Source of the DNA: Gnetum montanum
Taxonomy: Eukaryota > Streptophyta > Gnetopsida > Gnetales > Gnetaceae
Length of the DNA: 64,000 nucleotides
Direction of reading: 5' to 3'
Assembly (NCBI GenBank): GCA_015680685.1
Contig: MNCI01029135.1
Coordinates: 260,072 to 324,071, forward strand
Part shown: positions 33,737 to 44,010 of the stretch, piece after piece
Layout: the number at the start of each line of letters is the position of its first letter
Position numbering within the stretch: position 1 is the stretch's first letter
The notes under the pieces: generated by a model
Database searches by the model: none
Seen by the model: the letters and a program-made list of their open reading frames with translations, nothing else
Told to the model about the DNA's origin: nothing
Translations under genes and position numbers: made by a program

Positions 33737-36700
33737 ATGAAAGATTTTGAAGCTGTCGCAATGGCACCGAAGATCAAAAGGAAAAATGCAAAACTGGCCA
33801 AAATTGATGAAGTGCAAGAAAATCTAAATCGTGTTCCGCAGGCGTTGGTCAATGTTTGTGACCCTACACCTTTGAACTGGTAGGCCATTCTTCATATGCT
33901 TATGTTTGTTCTTAATGTCTAATTTTCGTGATGTCTTTTGCGTGAATGTGGATGTCAAAATTGTGGACCTCAAGTTAGTGCGAGGGTTTAATGGGGTTGC
34001 GTCTACCGATGTTGTTAGGGACGAACCTTGCGTTATTGCAAGGGTTTGGGCGATTTCGGCTTGGGTAACTAGGTGTAATTTATAAGTTTTCTGTATTAGT
34101 CGTGCAAATGTGAATGCGGGTGTTGATGTATGTACTGGATTTTCTGTACAGCGTTGCGCTAAAGCCTATTCTGATTGTGTTGGATATCGTTGGGGTTCTG
34201 TGTTGTATAAACCCCATCGTCCCCAATGTCCCTCCCCCACACACGCGGTTGCAAGGGAAGGAAATATGGTTTCGAAAGGGTGCGCTGGAGTTTCTGCAGT
34301 TCTTGCTTGCCAACTTCAGTGTCATCGTGTGGTCTAATTTGTCTGATGACATCGCCAGTGCCCTATTAGAGCACCTGCTGGCGGGTTCTGCGCAAAGGAT
34401 TCTGGCCTTTTTGACAGACGGGGCCATCGATATGGGCCATCCTGAGGACTGAGAACTTAGTACCCGGGGCTTGCGGAGCTTAAACTGGATCTGGGAAATG
34501 GCTCGGTTCAGCTGTTATCATGCATATAACACGTTGTTCGTGGCTCGCCATGTCTCGACCTGTTTCCAGAACCCACAAGGCACGGTGTACTACGCAAGCG
34601 GGTAAGCAAATTTTAGTAACTGTCTATGTTTCTGTTTTGTTTTATGTCTGTTATCAATGTGCAACGTAAGAGAAGCCTATGTGCAAAATGTAAAATAAGC
34701 TTATGTTGTATGGTATAGGTTCTTTATTCAGGACAACAGGTTAGTTGGAGATGGGGATGTGTTATCATGGGCCAAAACGGCGATAATGGCGTTTACCGCA
34801 ACTAGCAACGTGCGTGCTGGTGTTATAGAGTAGATTTGCTTTGACATGCGTGAGTACCCCACCCATTACGCTAGGGATTTTGAGAATTACCAAAGACTCG
34901 GGTGGTTGCACGATGACTGGACCTTGGATCTGCCTCTTACCATCGAGGACATGCAGAGGGAACTCCTGTCATTTCCCTTGCCATTTGGCCCTGGTAAGGC
35001 TATTGTGTAGTTGGTCATTGCGTAATATAGTTGTAAATCATGGACATTGTGTAATAGAGCTTTGGTTAATTTGTGCCTCACGTTGTGCAGTTAGGGAATC
35101 CCGGGAGATTACACTTACGATTTTCGGCCGTGAGGCGAACGCTGTCCTCTTCCGTTACGGCGACATCAAAGACGCACAGCGCTGGCTTGGCCACTCGGCG
35201 GCCCCAGTCACGGTGACCTCCAAGATCCAAGCAGCAGGGCTAATGCACCTATTTTTGGCCATGAATCCTGATGTCCCCTCCAGTGAAATGCTAACCTTGG
35301 TCAACTCCTTCAACGAGAAGGCCGAGCGTTTCTGGACGTGCGTACATAATGTGCGCGTGAGCTTTAACATTGACGCTCAGCTCTTCGCGGACCTCTTTGG
35401 TATCCCCTCAGACGGCCCTCCCGTAAGTGAGAAGGTGAACAGAAGCGTTGCCTTCCAGAATTGGCTGAAGGAGTGGGTGAGGATCCCGAAGGAAACCAAA
35501 GGGTTTCCTTGCGAAAAATTTCAGATGGGTGCTGCCAAGACGCTTTATCCCCTCTTCCGGGCTCGGGCTTTCCCTAAAACTCTCTCGCGAGGGAAGTTCT
35601 TTTCTGTAGAACAAACCCGTATTATGCGGGAGGTTCTGGAAGAGGGAACCCAGCTCAACTGGGCAAGCTATTTTGCCAAGGGACTGCGTAATGAGATGAT
35701 CAAGCTTCACCAGAAGCTTGAGTCCCGTTTCAACGTGCATTACGCCTTCTTCATAGCTTTCCTTTGGCGGTTTGCTGAGTTTCTGGTCATCCAAAGGAAT
35801 GGGGTCTGGGTACAGCAAGACCGAGACCAGCTGTCCAGACCTTGGATTGCCCACATCCTTAGCACTACCCATGGGCAGGATCCGCCGGAAGGGATCAGGG
35901 AGTCGTTGTCTATAACGACCAAGGGTCTGGCGGTGCCCCAAGTGTGAGGCATCGACAGTGTAGGCGGGATAATGCCTACTTACATCGGCGACGCCTCGCG
36001 AGGGAAACACATGGTGGAAGAAATTGTAGAACCTGCAGCTCGACGTAAGAGGCTTCGTATGGCCGAGGCCCCTAAGGGTGACGCAGGCCGCACTGTGGCG
36101 GTCAAAGTTCAGCGGAGTAAGCCTCCGCCTGGTAAGCATGGAGAATTGTATTACGCAATGTTTGTTTAGATGTTTTGTACTGATACACTAAGGTGCTATG
36201 ACATAACCAGTAAAAATTACGGAAGAACTGACCCCTGAGACGGGGGTAGTAACACTAAGTCGTAGGGAGGGGGCCTCAATTTTGGAAGAAGAGGCCCCAG
36301 TTATTAACGTGAGCCGCGTATAGGCTCCGGTGCGTAAGGAGGCCCCAGCTACTGGAACCAGCGACGCACAGAATCAAGTGCGTGAAAGGGAAAGGGATGC
36401 GGAAGATGTCGGCGAAGTCGCCACTTTACCGGTAGAGGTAATGGGTGTGTTAGCGTGTCTGCAGGATTTCTGTAAATAGATGAGGTTTCTAACTGGATTA
36501 CGTTACAGGAGAAGAGGAGGTTTCCACGTCTGTGGCTATGACCAGAGCGTGGAGAGACTTCCCTAATAAATTTGCCTTCATGGAAGGCGTTGTCAGCGAC
36601 ATGATCGAGCGCCTAGAATGCGTCGAACCTGGAGCGGGTACGTTATGGTTGTAGTCAGTTTGTGATGTTACATAATGGTAATGTACCACCAACACTGATG

Positions 36701-37893
36701 GTTGTTTCTGTTAGGAACTCGCCTCCGATGGGATCCCGCTGAGCCCATTGATTTGGACACAGTGGAGCCACCATCCAATGAAGCAGCCGTGCCATGTCAC
36801 ATTTATGAGGAAATGCGTAAATGTGCGTTACGCTCGACACACTCCTTATGGGAGAGTAAGGGTGTTAATGAGAATCTATGGAAAAGGTTGCAAAGGTCGG
36901 AATAGAGGGTTGAGTCTCTCACCAAAGAGGTCGGAGACTTAAAATCGCGGTGCAACTTCCTACAGGCGCGAGCAATAGGGGATGAAGACTGGCGTACTGC
37001 TGTTGTCGATTACTCCCAGTATTGGACAGCCATCAAAAACAACGTACAAACCAGTCAGGCATTAATAGAGCAGCGAATGCAGATAGAACTCCTAGCCCAG
37101 AAAAGCCAAGATTGGAGGGACTATTGTGCGAGCGTGCAAGAATGGGGGCAGAAAGAGAAGGACCACAAGCACTTGTACAAGTGGGAGAGCATTGCTTATC
37201 AGAAGCTCTACCACGATTTTGCTGTCAGGACCCAATCCTTGGAAATCTTTCTGGACATCATCGGAGCCTCCGAAGCCTTCAAGAAGTTCGAAAAGCAGGT
37301 GACTGTAAGTGCGTCCCCGGAAAGGGAGGTGACTCTCTCTAGGGGTCAGGCTACAATCCCTACTTTCTTCCTAGACCCACCTTGCTGGAGCAGCGTGGAG
37401 AAAGGGAAAGTGAAGGCTGGAGCTGCCTTGGGAGAGGATGTATGGCCAGATCTAATGGAGGAAGAGATTATGAAGCGCCTATGGGCTGGCCTGGACAAGC
37501 TTCCCTTTGCTGCGGAAGCAGGGCCGTCACAAGTAAGTTTACGCGCGACTTAGTTTGCATTTCTAATTATGATGTTAAGTCTAGTGTAGCTAATGTGCTT
37601 ACTGTGTTCAGGTACCAGCTAAGGATAAAGAAGACGAACAAGCTGAGGAGTTAGCGGAGGGAGCGGCGGAAGCAGAAGAAGAAGCAGAGGAAGAGGCGGA
37701 AGAAGAGACAGAAGAATGCAACGATGAGGAGCGTCCTTCCGTGGAGCTGACGCCGGAATGGGGACCTCACAAAGAGGACATTCTTCGTGAAAGAATCATT
37801 CCTAGAAACGACGGCCCATTGGAGGACGATCCATTAGCGTTGGATCCGGACTTAAGGGATATCGGTGATAGTGGCAATAGGGGAAATGCGTAA
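33737..37893 (+). pseudogene. Antisense spliced gene of element B: FCP1-like domain, transposon-protein domain, coiled coil
   Basis: Eight exons join in phase with GT-AG sites: 33737-33879, 34152-34601, 34719-34993, 35091-36131, 36211-36437, 36517-36637, 36715-37532 and 37612-37893, about 1,118 codons. One acceptor (exon 6) had to be chosen eight bases inside the more obvious CAG, so a one-base change may exist there. Five in-frame stops lie at 34450, 34831, 35945, 36321 and 36903. Exons 1-3: a basic N-terminus, then an FCP1/HAD-like region. Exon 4: a domain like the accessory proteins of plant gypsy elements (VSFNIDAQLFADLFGIPS, LNWASYFAKGLRNEM). Exons 5-7: charged coiled coil. Exon 8: an acidic run of mainly E and A. 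Antisense accessory frames are known in Tat elements, but I know of none with this HAD-like part. Cellular role unknown. Confidence 0.7.
34152..34993 (+). other. FCP1-homology (HAD phosphatase-like) region of the antisense gene
   Basis: Exon 2 begins just before KPILIVLDIVGVL, which resembles HAD motif I (hydrophobic strand, Asp, x, acidic/Asn, G). RKGALEFLQFLLANFSVIVW follows, matching the 'RPG..EFL......F.V.VWTS' pattern of FCP1/NIF domains. Later NTLFVARHVSTCFQNPQGT resembles the segment where FCP1 proteins have an Asp-Asp pair after NT. Here the second Asp of motif I is Val and the Asp-Asp pair is missing, so it would not be an active phosphatase. The exons are split by a TGA (34450) and a TAG (34831). 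The family assignment rests on pattern memory. Confidence 0.55.
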
Positions 37894-38611
37894 TTATAAT
37901 TTACGCATAGTTTTATTAATGTTGAGTGAAATATCATTTTACGAATGACTGAACAGACGTGTTATAAAACCTGGTGAATGCGTTAACTGTCAGTTACACA
38001 TTTTTTTATTCTTTTTTTTTTCCGTTTTGCGTTTTACCTGTAGAGTGTGAGTGTAATTGTTGAAAATTTCACCTAAGTGATAATGATAGAGCGTAATTTC
38101 TAGTTTAAAGCCATTGCGGGCCGTTACATGACTCTGCATAACCTAGCGACTAGTTTAAGGCCATCGTGGGCCAGAACTAGTTTAAGGCCGTTGCGGGCGA
38201 TTGTGTAATACGCGCAAATGATAGTGGTGTACAATTCTGTGTCACTAGTTTAAGGCCGTTGCGGGCCAGTTGCGTAATACGAAAAGCGTAGATGATACTG
38301 GTATAGAATTTCGCGTAATTGTGCTAAAGTGTCAAGAAACGTGAATACAATGCGTATGAAAGAGACAACAGTGTGAAGATAAATGACAAGCGTAAGAACT
38401 GCAAACGAAAGTAACGTGACAATGCATGAAATAAAACTGTTAAGTAATAACCATGACAATCCGTTAAGAAAAAGGTAATGTACGCAAAGACCATCGTTCA
38501 ACCATCGATACGCAATTGCCTTTTGATGGCCTTTACGTTGAGCGCCGCGTAAAGGCGAGGAGACTTATGATTTGACTCCTCTACGCTGTCATCCGGAAAT
38601 GGCAGGTCAGC
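37894..38611. other. Spacer between the antisense gene and protease
   Basis: No coding sequence. It contains the repeat block at 38100-38290 and many GCGTAA words like those of the B LTR. An AATAAA at 38430 is on the + strand, over 500 bases past the antisense gene. Confidence 0.5.
38100..38290. repeat. CTAGTTTAAGGCCGTTGCGGGCC repeats (four copies, irregular)
   Basis: Copies of CTAGTTTAAGGCCGTTGCGG recur four times at uneven spacing. The unit resembles the CCAGTTTAGCGTCGTGGCGG unit of the repeat at 29335-29845. Confidence 0.7.
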
Positions 38612-41600
38612 CTAAGCTAGACCGTCGTCATTGCTGTCAGCTTGTTGAGGGGTTTGGAGACAGGTTTGTTCATCAGTTATTTCTATCTTTGAACCCCGCT
38701 CTTCTTCGATGTTATTGACGGTCTTGGGGGTGATTTCGTCACCACGTATCACAACCTCCCCTCCGGCATAGGGCAGGTGTATCTCTTGATGTATTGGTGA
38801 CAAAACTGCCCTTAGCTGGGCTAACCACGACCTCCCCAAGATCAGGTTGAACCTTGGCATCTCCTCGACGACTAAGAAAGTGGCCTCTGTTGGGAATTGA
38901 TCCCCCGCCACAAACTCAATACGCACTGTCCCCTTAACCTGAACCCGTGCCCTGTTGAACGATTTTACGTAGGCCATCGTCGTGGGTGTGATCTGGTCGA
39001 CCAGACCCAACCTATCCACGATGGAATAGGGAATGACGTTGGTAGTCGCGCCATCGTCTACGTGCACTCTCCGAATCCTGTATTGACCAACTCGGATAGT
39101 GATAAATATAGGTTCAGTGTTTACCTGACCTTTCTCAGGATCGTCTTTGATAGACCCGTTGTGGAAGGTCAGCGAGGAAGGCATAGGTTGTTCAGCTTTG
39201 GAGGGAAACATGACAGCATGTATCGCTTCCTCTTCCGCTGGCAGGCTTTCATCCACTGATATGGATGTTAGCATGTGAACCATAGCCTTGCGGTGTTCTC
39301 GCGATGTCATAAGCAGGTCGTAAAGGCTCAGCGTTGTGTTTTTTTGTTTGAGAGCCTGTTTAACTTGCGTGAATGCATCGAAGAGGTCCTTCTCTCGGCT
39401 AGGTTGTTTTTCCCCCTTGTCCTCTTTCATTCGGTCCAAGAGACGGATCTCTCGAGGTGGAACGGTGTTAGTTAGAGGGTTGCTCTTTTTCTTGCCAAGA
39501 GAAGGTGGTTGTGTTTTTGCACCTTTATCCTGCCCCTGAGGTGCAGGTGAAGGCACAGAAGCCAGGGGCCTAGGCCTAGGGAAGCCGAGCGTAGAGCGGT
39601 CCTTGGATGCGTTAACTAATGTGTCCTCTCCCTTTTGTTTGGGAGGTGAGGTTTGACGCTTTTGGTTGGAGGTCTGCCCCTGCGTAAGAGGAGCAGCCTG
39701 TGGTTTTGGGGCCTTGATAATAAAGGGCACCCTGGGCGTGGGCGCGGACGAGGCCACGGCTTGGCTATTGTTGCGTGACTGAGAGTGTGTCTGAGAAGGT
39801 GCCCGTATAATGAAGGGCGGCCTCGAGACCCCACCGGCTGCCGATGAAATGGTTGGCCCCCTTGGTGAGTTGGCAGGGACACGCAAAACAAAGGGTTGTT
39901 TTGGCAGTTCCCTCCTCCCACTGTCCGTACTTACCACAGTGATTGTATAAGGATCATCGTTTGCGTTCAACGAGTCCTTATACACGTGCAATGTTTGGTT
40001 TTATGGACGCGTCGGGTTGTTGTTGTCTAACTTGAGTGAACCGTCGTCCAGCATACGTTGAATGTCATCTTTCAACGCCCAACAGTAATCCGTATCGTGA
40101 CCACACAGCTAGTGGTAGTCACAGAAATGGTCCAGCCTGAAAGATCGTGGAACTGGTGGTTCGTTAGGTAAGGCTAGAGAAGGATTCTTCAGCAGTTCAC
40201 AATGACGTCTGTGACGTTTCAGAGCCTCCTCGGACACCTTCTTAGGTTGAATGTGCCCCACCCCTAATAGTTGTTTTAGCAGTTCAGAATGCTTTACAGG
40301 TAATGCCGTGTACTTTGAGCGATCCTTACGCTCGAAGTTTGGCCTAGGCTGGGGGGCCTTTTTAGGAGCCGCCATGTCCTGACTGGTGCCGGCACCAGTC
40401 GTGGCTTCAGGAGGCGCGGTGGGTGCCTTTTTGTTCTTTGTCTTTGTACTCTCAATCATTGCAGCTACTGTCATTGTCGCTGCTTTGCCTTTGTCCTTGC
40501 TCTCGTTATATGCATTCCTATAAGCGACATACGCCAGGTCTTTGCTGGCCTCCGCAGCATCTTGGATGCTTCTAACTTGAGTGAAGGACTGATGTAAAGA
40601 ATTTGGGGAAAGGTAGTACAACTTTGACTTAATGAAGTCATTGACTACTCCCTTCAATATCGCCAGCGTATGTGAGTCCGCGATCGGCTCGCGGATCTCA
40701 TTCAAGGTAGCATTCCAGCGCTGTATAAACTTTTGGACGGGCTCGAGCGGATCTTGTTTCACCCCCATGAGCTGATCCAGTGTGACTTCCAGTTTCAAAT
40801 TGTATTTGAAGTGGGTCAAAAATTGGGTCAGCAGTTCTTCCAGGGTTGAGATGGAAGAGAATGGGAGGGCTCGGTACAAATCCAAAGCTTTCCCTGTTAA
40901 AGACATCGCAAAGACCCGGATGATGGTGTGTGCCCACTGTTGCAACAACAAAGACTCAGATCTAAACGTGACCAAGTGTGCGTTGGGATCTCCCTCCCCG
41001 TTGTACTTGGTAAAATGAGGCAGAGACATCCCTGGCGGCAATGACAGCATAGGGACTGCTGGACTAATCGGATCATCCTGGTAAAAGTCCATGACCTGAA
41101 TAGTGTCAGAACCAGCGGCTTTGAGGCGTCGAACCTCTTCGGTAAGAGTCTGTATCAGCTGGAAAGCTTGGTCCAAGCCTGTTGACGGAGGTGTTTGTGC
41201 AGAAGGCATAGGAGGTTGGACCGGGAGGGCGGCGCCAGAAAGTGGAAACGACGGGAGAGGTTGACTGGCTGCTTGTGGGGCGGGGATCCCCGCAGGCGGA
41301 GGGGCCTACGAAGACCACCACCCACCGGTTTGTGAAGCAGGGTTAGCCGCCGCCTGTTGCATAAGATAGAGATAGATGTATTGCGGGACCGCTTGTGGAG
41401 CTTGCGTTGCGGGTGCAACGGAAGGTTGCACACCATACAACACAGGCTGATTGCGTTGTGCTGCAGGGTTGGACCACTGACTTGGGGCAGGCTGTTAAGT
41501 GTATGTCTACGGCTGAACAGCTGTGGTGATTTGTTGAGTTGGAGGCGGCGGGGGCAGTAAAATCTGTGCTAGGCGAGTTGTTGATATGGTGTGAGGCTAT

Positions 41601-42271
41601 ATCTGTGGGATAAAATGGAAGGCGGCGGTCATCGGGACCACCACTGGGATGCTAAGTACCCGAGGTGACGAAACTGCCCCCGTGTTATTATACGATATTT
41701 GCGCTTGCAGCCCAGACAGTTGCGCAGTGGCCCGCGGAAAGGTAGGGACGTGCATCTGCGTCGTCATGGCTGAGTTAAGAGAGGCAGCCTCTCCGTTAAA
41801 AGGAAAAATGGGATTTACGTACGTATGAGGGCTTAGAGTATGAAACGAATGTTCCGACTGGGCCGCCAATTCGTCATCCTCCTCCTCATTTTGAGGTTCA
41901 ACCATAGCCTGTGCAGCCTGACTCCTGGCCATGACCAAGTGTGTGATGAGTTCATGTTGATGCTCGGTCAAAGTAATAATGTCGTAAGCTGTTGGTTTGA
42001 AGTCATGGCCCCCTCGGTGGACCACCTCAAAGTCTCGTTTCGCTTCGACTTCAGCTCGGCTAAGGGCCAGCTTTGCCTGGATCTTAACGCATATAAAGTT
42101 ATATTCTTTAGGGGTTATGACCGTGAAGATGGGCTCTTTTCCCTGAAGTCGTAATGGTCCCTGAGATCCCGTTGCGCCCGGAGTTGGTCGGGTGACCGCG
42201 ATAGGGTTCACAGATGTGGCACCCAGATTGGTAGGGACCATGGCAGTTGTGGTTGTGTACAAGGAATCCAT
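38612..42271 (-). pseudogene. gag-protease polyprotein of element B (Tat type)
   Basis: One frame from the ATG at 42271 to the stop at 38612, broken by six stops (41597, 41507, 41495, 41306, 40109, 40001; low ends) and no frameshift. Order: an N-terminal region with an acidic patch; a glutamine/proline-rich linker; the gag core (SLPHFTKYNGEGDPNAHL, YRALPFSSISTLEELLTQF, LDQLMGVKQDPLEPVQKF); the zinc motif CDYH..CGHDTDYC near 40100, typical of Tat gag; a linker with three PFxIxAP repeats (PFVLRVP, PFIIRAP, PFIIKAP); and an aspartic protease with HVDDGATTNV at residues 310-319 of the last piece and LILGRSW at 383-389. The catalytic triplet is DDG rather than DSG or DTG. Confidence 0.85.
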
Positions 42272-42955
42272 TGATCAATGAAGTTAATGATAACTGGTAA
42301 TCGGATCTAAGAGATGATTGGCAACAAAAGCACAAATAGGCTTTCTACCCTGTAGGATTCCAAAGGAATCGTTGCTACGACAGATCTACACCACGCGATC
42401 GATCGTAAACTTCCTTAGAGGTATTACGTCTATGGTTTAGGATATGGATCGCTACTAGGGCTACCCGAAATATTCGGATCGGAGCCTGAAGGCCCTCCTT
42501 CTAGCGCTAGAAAACTGTAACGACAGAAAACGTCGGTAGTTGGAAAATACCGAACAAATTCCGTGTACACAGTTTTAACCACGGATCCATGCGAGGGCTA
42601 TGCTGGAAAAATGAATCCGCGGTGCCCTGAACGGTCTTGTTGATCAGACAGGGACTTACTAATCAGTAAACTAATGAATATTTCGTGAACACGATCTGAT
42701 TCGAGGAATCGTAAAACGAGGGGAAAATGATGTAGATGAATTGCAATGATGATAACGCTAAACATGATAAGAAGAGGCTGGCATAAGAGAAACACGTAGT
42801 TTCAAGATCTACGCTTTGACTTAAAAAATGTATATTTGGTATATTTCATTACACTGGGGAATCCCTGATTACTGGATGTGAAGCAAGCACAAAACAACAA
42901 GAAAACGGTCCAAACAGAAGTCTGATCTACCTCGTGGGCTAAAGCCGGGATGCAA
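42272..42955 (-). other. 5' leader of element B
   Basis: Untranslated region between the PBS and the gag ATG, about 680 bases. No open frame or motif recognised. RNA packaging signals would lie here. Confidence 0.5.
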
Positions 42956-42972
42956 GGAATGCCAAGCTCTGA
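42956..42972 (-). promoter_or_regulatory. Primer-binding site of element B
   Basis: On the - strand the LTR ends GGTAGACA and is followed by TCAGAGCTTGGC. Together the junction contains ATCAGAGC, the core of the initiator-Met tRNA type site (TATCAGAGC). The match is partial. Confidence 0.45.
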
Positions 42973-43964
42973 TGTCTACCAATCAACTATTTCTGACTAA
43001 TAGAGTCTTCCCAACAGAACGATTACTCCTGCCGCCGGTGCTCAAAGCGAACTGTGCTCTGTTTCTGCTGTAAGGTGATGCTATCAACAATTGCCAAAGC
43101 ACTGCTCTCTGTATCTTTGCTCCAAAAGTGATAAGTGCTCTGGTGCTCAGAAAAATGCCTTTGCTTCTCTGATTTGCCAACCCTTATATCTTTGTCGACT
43201 GGGGTATTTATAGGCTGCAAAGCCCTATGAAAAAGGTGCAACCCTGATGACGTGTGCCCCGAATGTTTTGGATACTGTTGACTTGACCATTTTTGCGTCA
43301 AACTTTTTGATTACACACAATACACTCGTTCGCGTGTTTTGCATGCGAAGAAGAGATGCGCGTCGAGCATGTCTTAACTGTCTTTGAGTTATATTACGCT
43401 CATTCACGCTGTGTTGCGTGTATGAGCGTAACATGGAAACAATGGAGTTAAAGCTATTTTACGCTTGCTTACGCAGCCGCGCGTAGTGAAGCGTAGAACA
43501 ATGTTTAGCTTGGCGACGCAATATGCTGTGATACGCTGCGTTGCGTGATGAGCGTATGATGAGCAATCGCATTTGCTTAGACTTTGCCTTTGACTGTTCT
43601 GGAGCTTATTACGCTACCGCGCGTAACAGAGCGTAAAATTGGCCTTCAACAAAAGACTTAGCAAAATACATAAGTCGCATATCACGCTGCTTAAGCTTCT
43701 CCCTATGCCGAAGTAACTATCCTTCTGATGCTGGACTATGTTGAAACAGCATCACACTAAGTGCCATTACGCTATGTCGCGTGATATAGCGTAAACAGCA
43801 AAAGCATAGAAAGATTAGGAATCTACACAAGAAGTTGCAGATTTAATGCTATGCGCCTCTTGGTGTTGTTCTATTTTACTCTCCCCTCTAGAATTCTGAC
43901 ATGCGCCCCTGCCTGGATTGCGAATCTTTGCCTGAGGCCAACTCGCAATTTTCACGGTGTTTTA
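42973..43964 (-). repeat. 5' LTR of element B
   Basis: 992 bp. It begins TGTCTACC on the + strand and ends at 43964, where the expected CA reads TA. Several TACGC stems intact in the other LTR have decayed here by C-to-T or G-to-A changes. Confidence 0.85.
43205..43214 (-). promoter_or_regulatory. TATA box, 5' LTR of element B
   Basis: CCTATAAATA on the - strand. It would drive the genomic RNA, which starts towards lower coordinates. Confidence 0.65.
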
Positions 43965-44010
43965 GATAGAAATCTTTGCGAATCTTTGCGAATCTTTGCC
44001 TGGATTGCGA
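43965..44010. repeat. Junction filler made of LTR-like words
   Basis: Between the B LTR end and the resumption of the C LTR there are about 45 bases containing four copies of GAATCTTTG and one of CCTGGATTGCGAATCTTTG, which also occurs near the end of the B LTR (43917-43930). Confidence 0.65.

Larger units (their letters stand above)
27241..43964 (-). mobile_element. Element B: Tat-type Ty3/gypsy retrotransposon with an antisense gene
   Basis: LTRs of about 990 bp flank a 14.7-kb interior read on the - strand: gag and protease (42271-38612), a 5.2-kb block with an antisense gene, then reverse transcriptase, two RNase H domains and integrase (33364-29870). It ends in a repeat-rich 3' spacer and polypurine tract. 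The second RNase H and the gag zinc motif are typical of the Tat lineage. By eye the first 186 aligned LTR bases differ at about seven positions, all transitions. It sits inside the right LTR of C, so it is younger than C. In-frame stops and an integrase change make this copy non-functional. Confidence 0.85.

Noticed and set aside
35408-36139. 243-codon - strand frame opposite the antisense gene
   Set aside because: It is opposite exon 4, whose + frame has recognisable motifs and phase-compatible introns. The - frame has none.
33737-37893. Antisense gene as an ordinary host gene into which B inserted
   Set aside because: The gene lies wholly inside B, between protease and RT, not around it. 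Host origin of its first exons by capture remains possible.
27241-43964. B as two unrelated elements, gag-pro and RT-integrase, joined by chance
   Set aside because: Both parts are on the same strand, in Tat order, between one pair of closely similar LTRs with matching PBS and polypurine tract.
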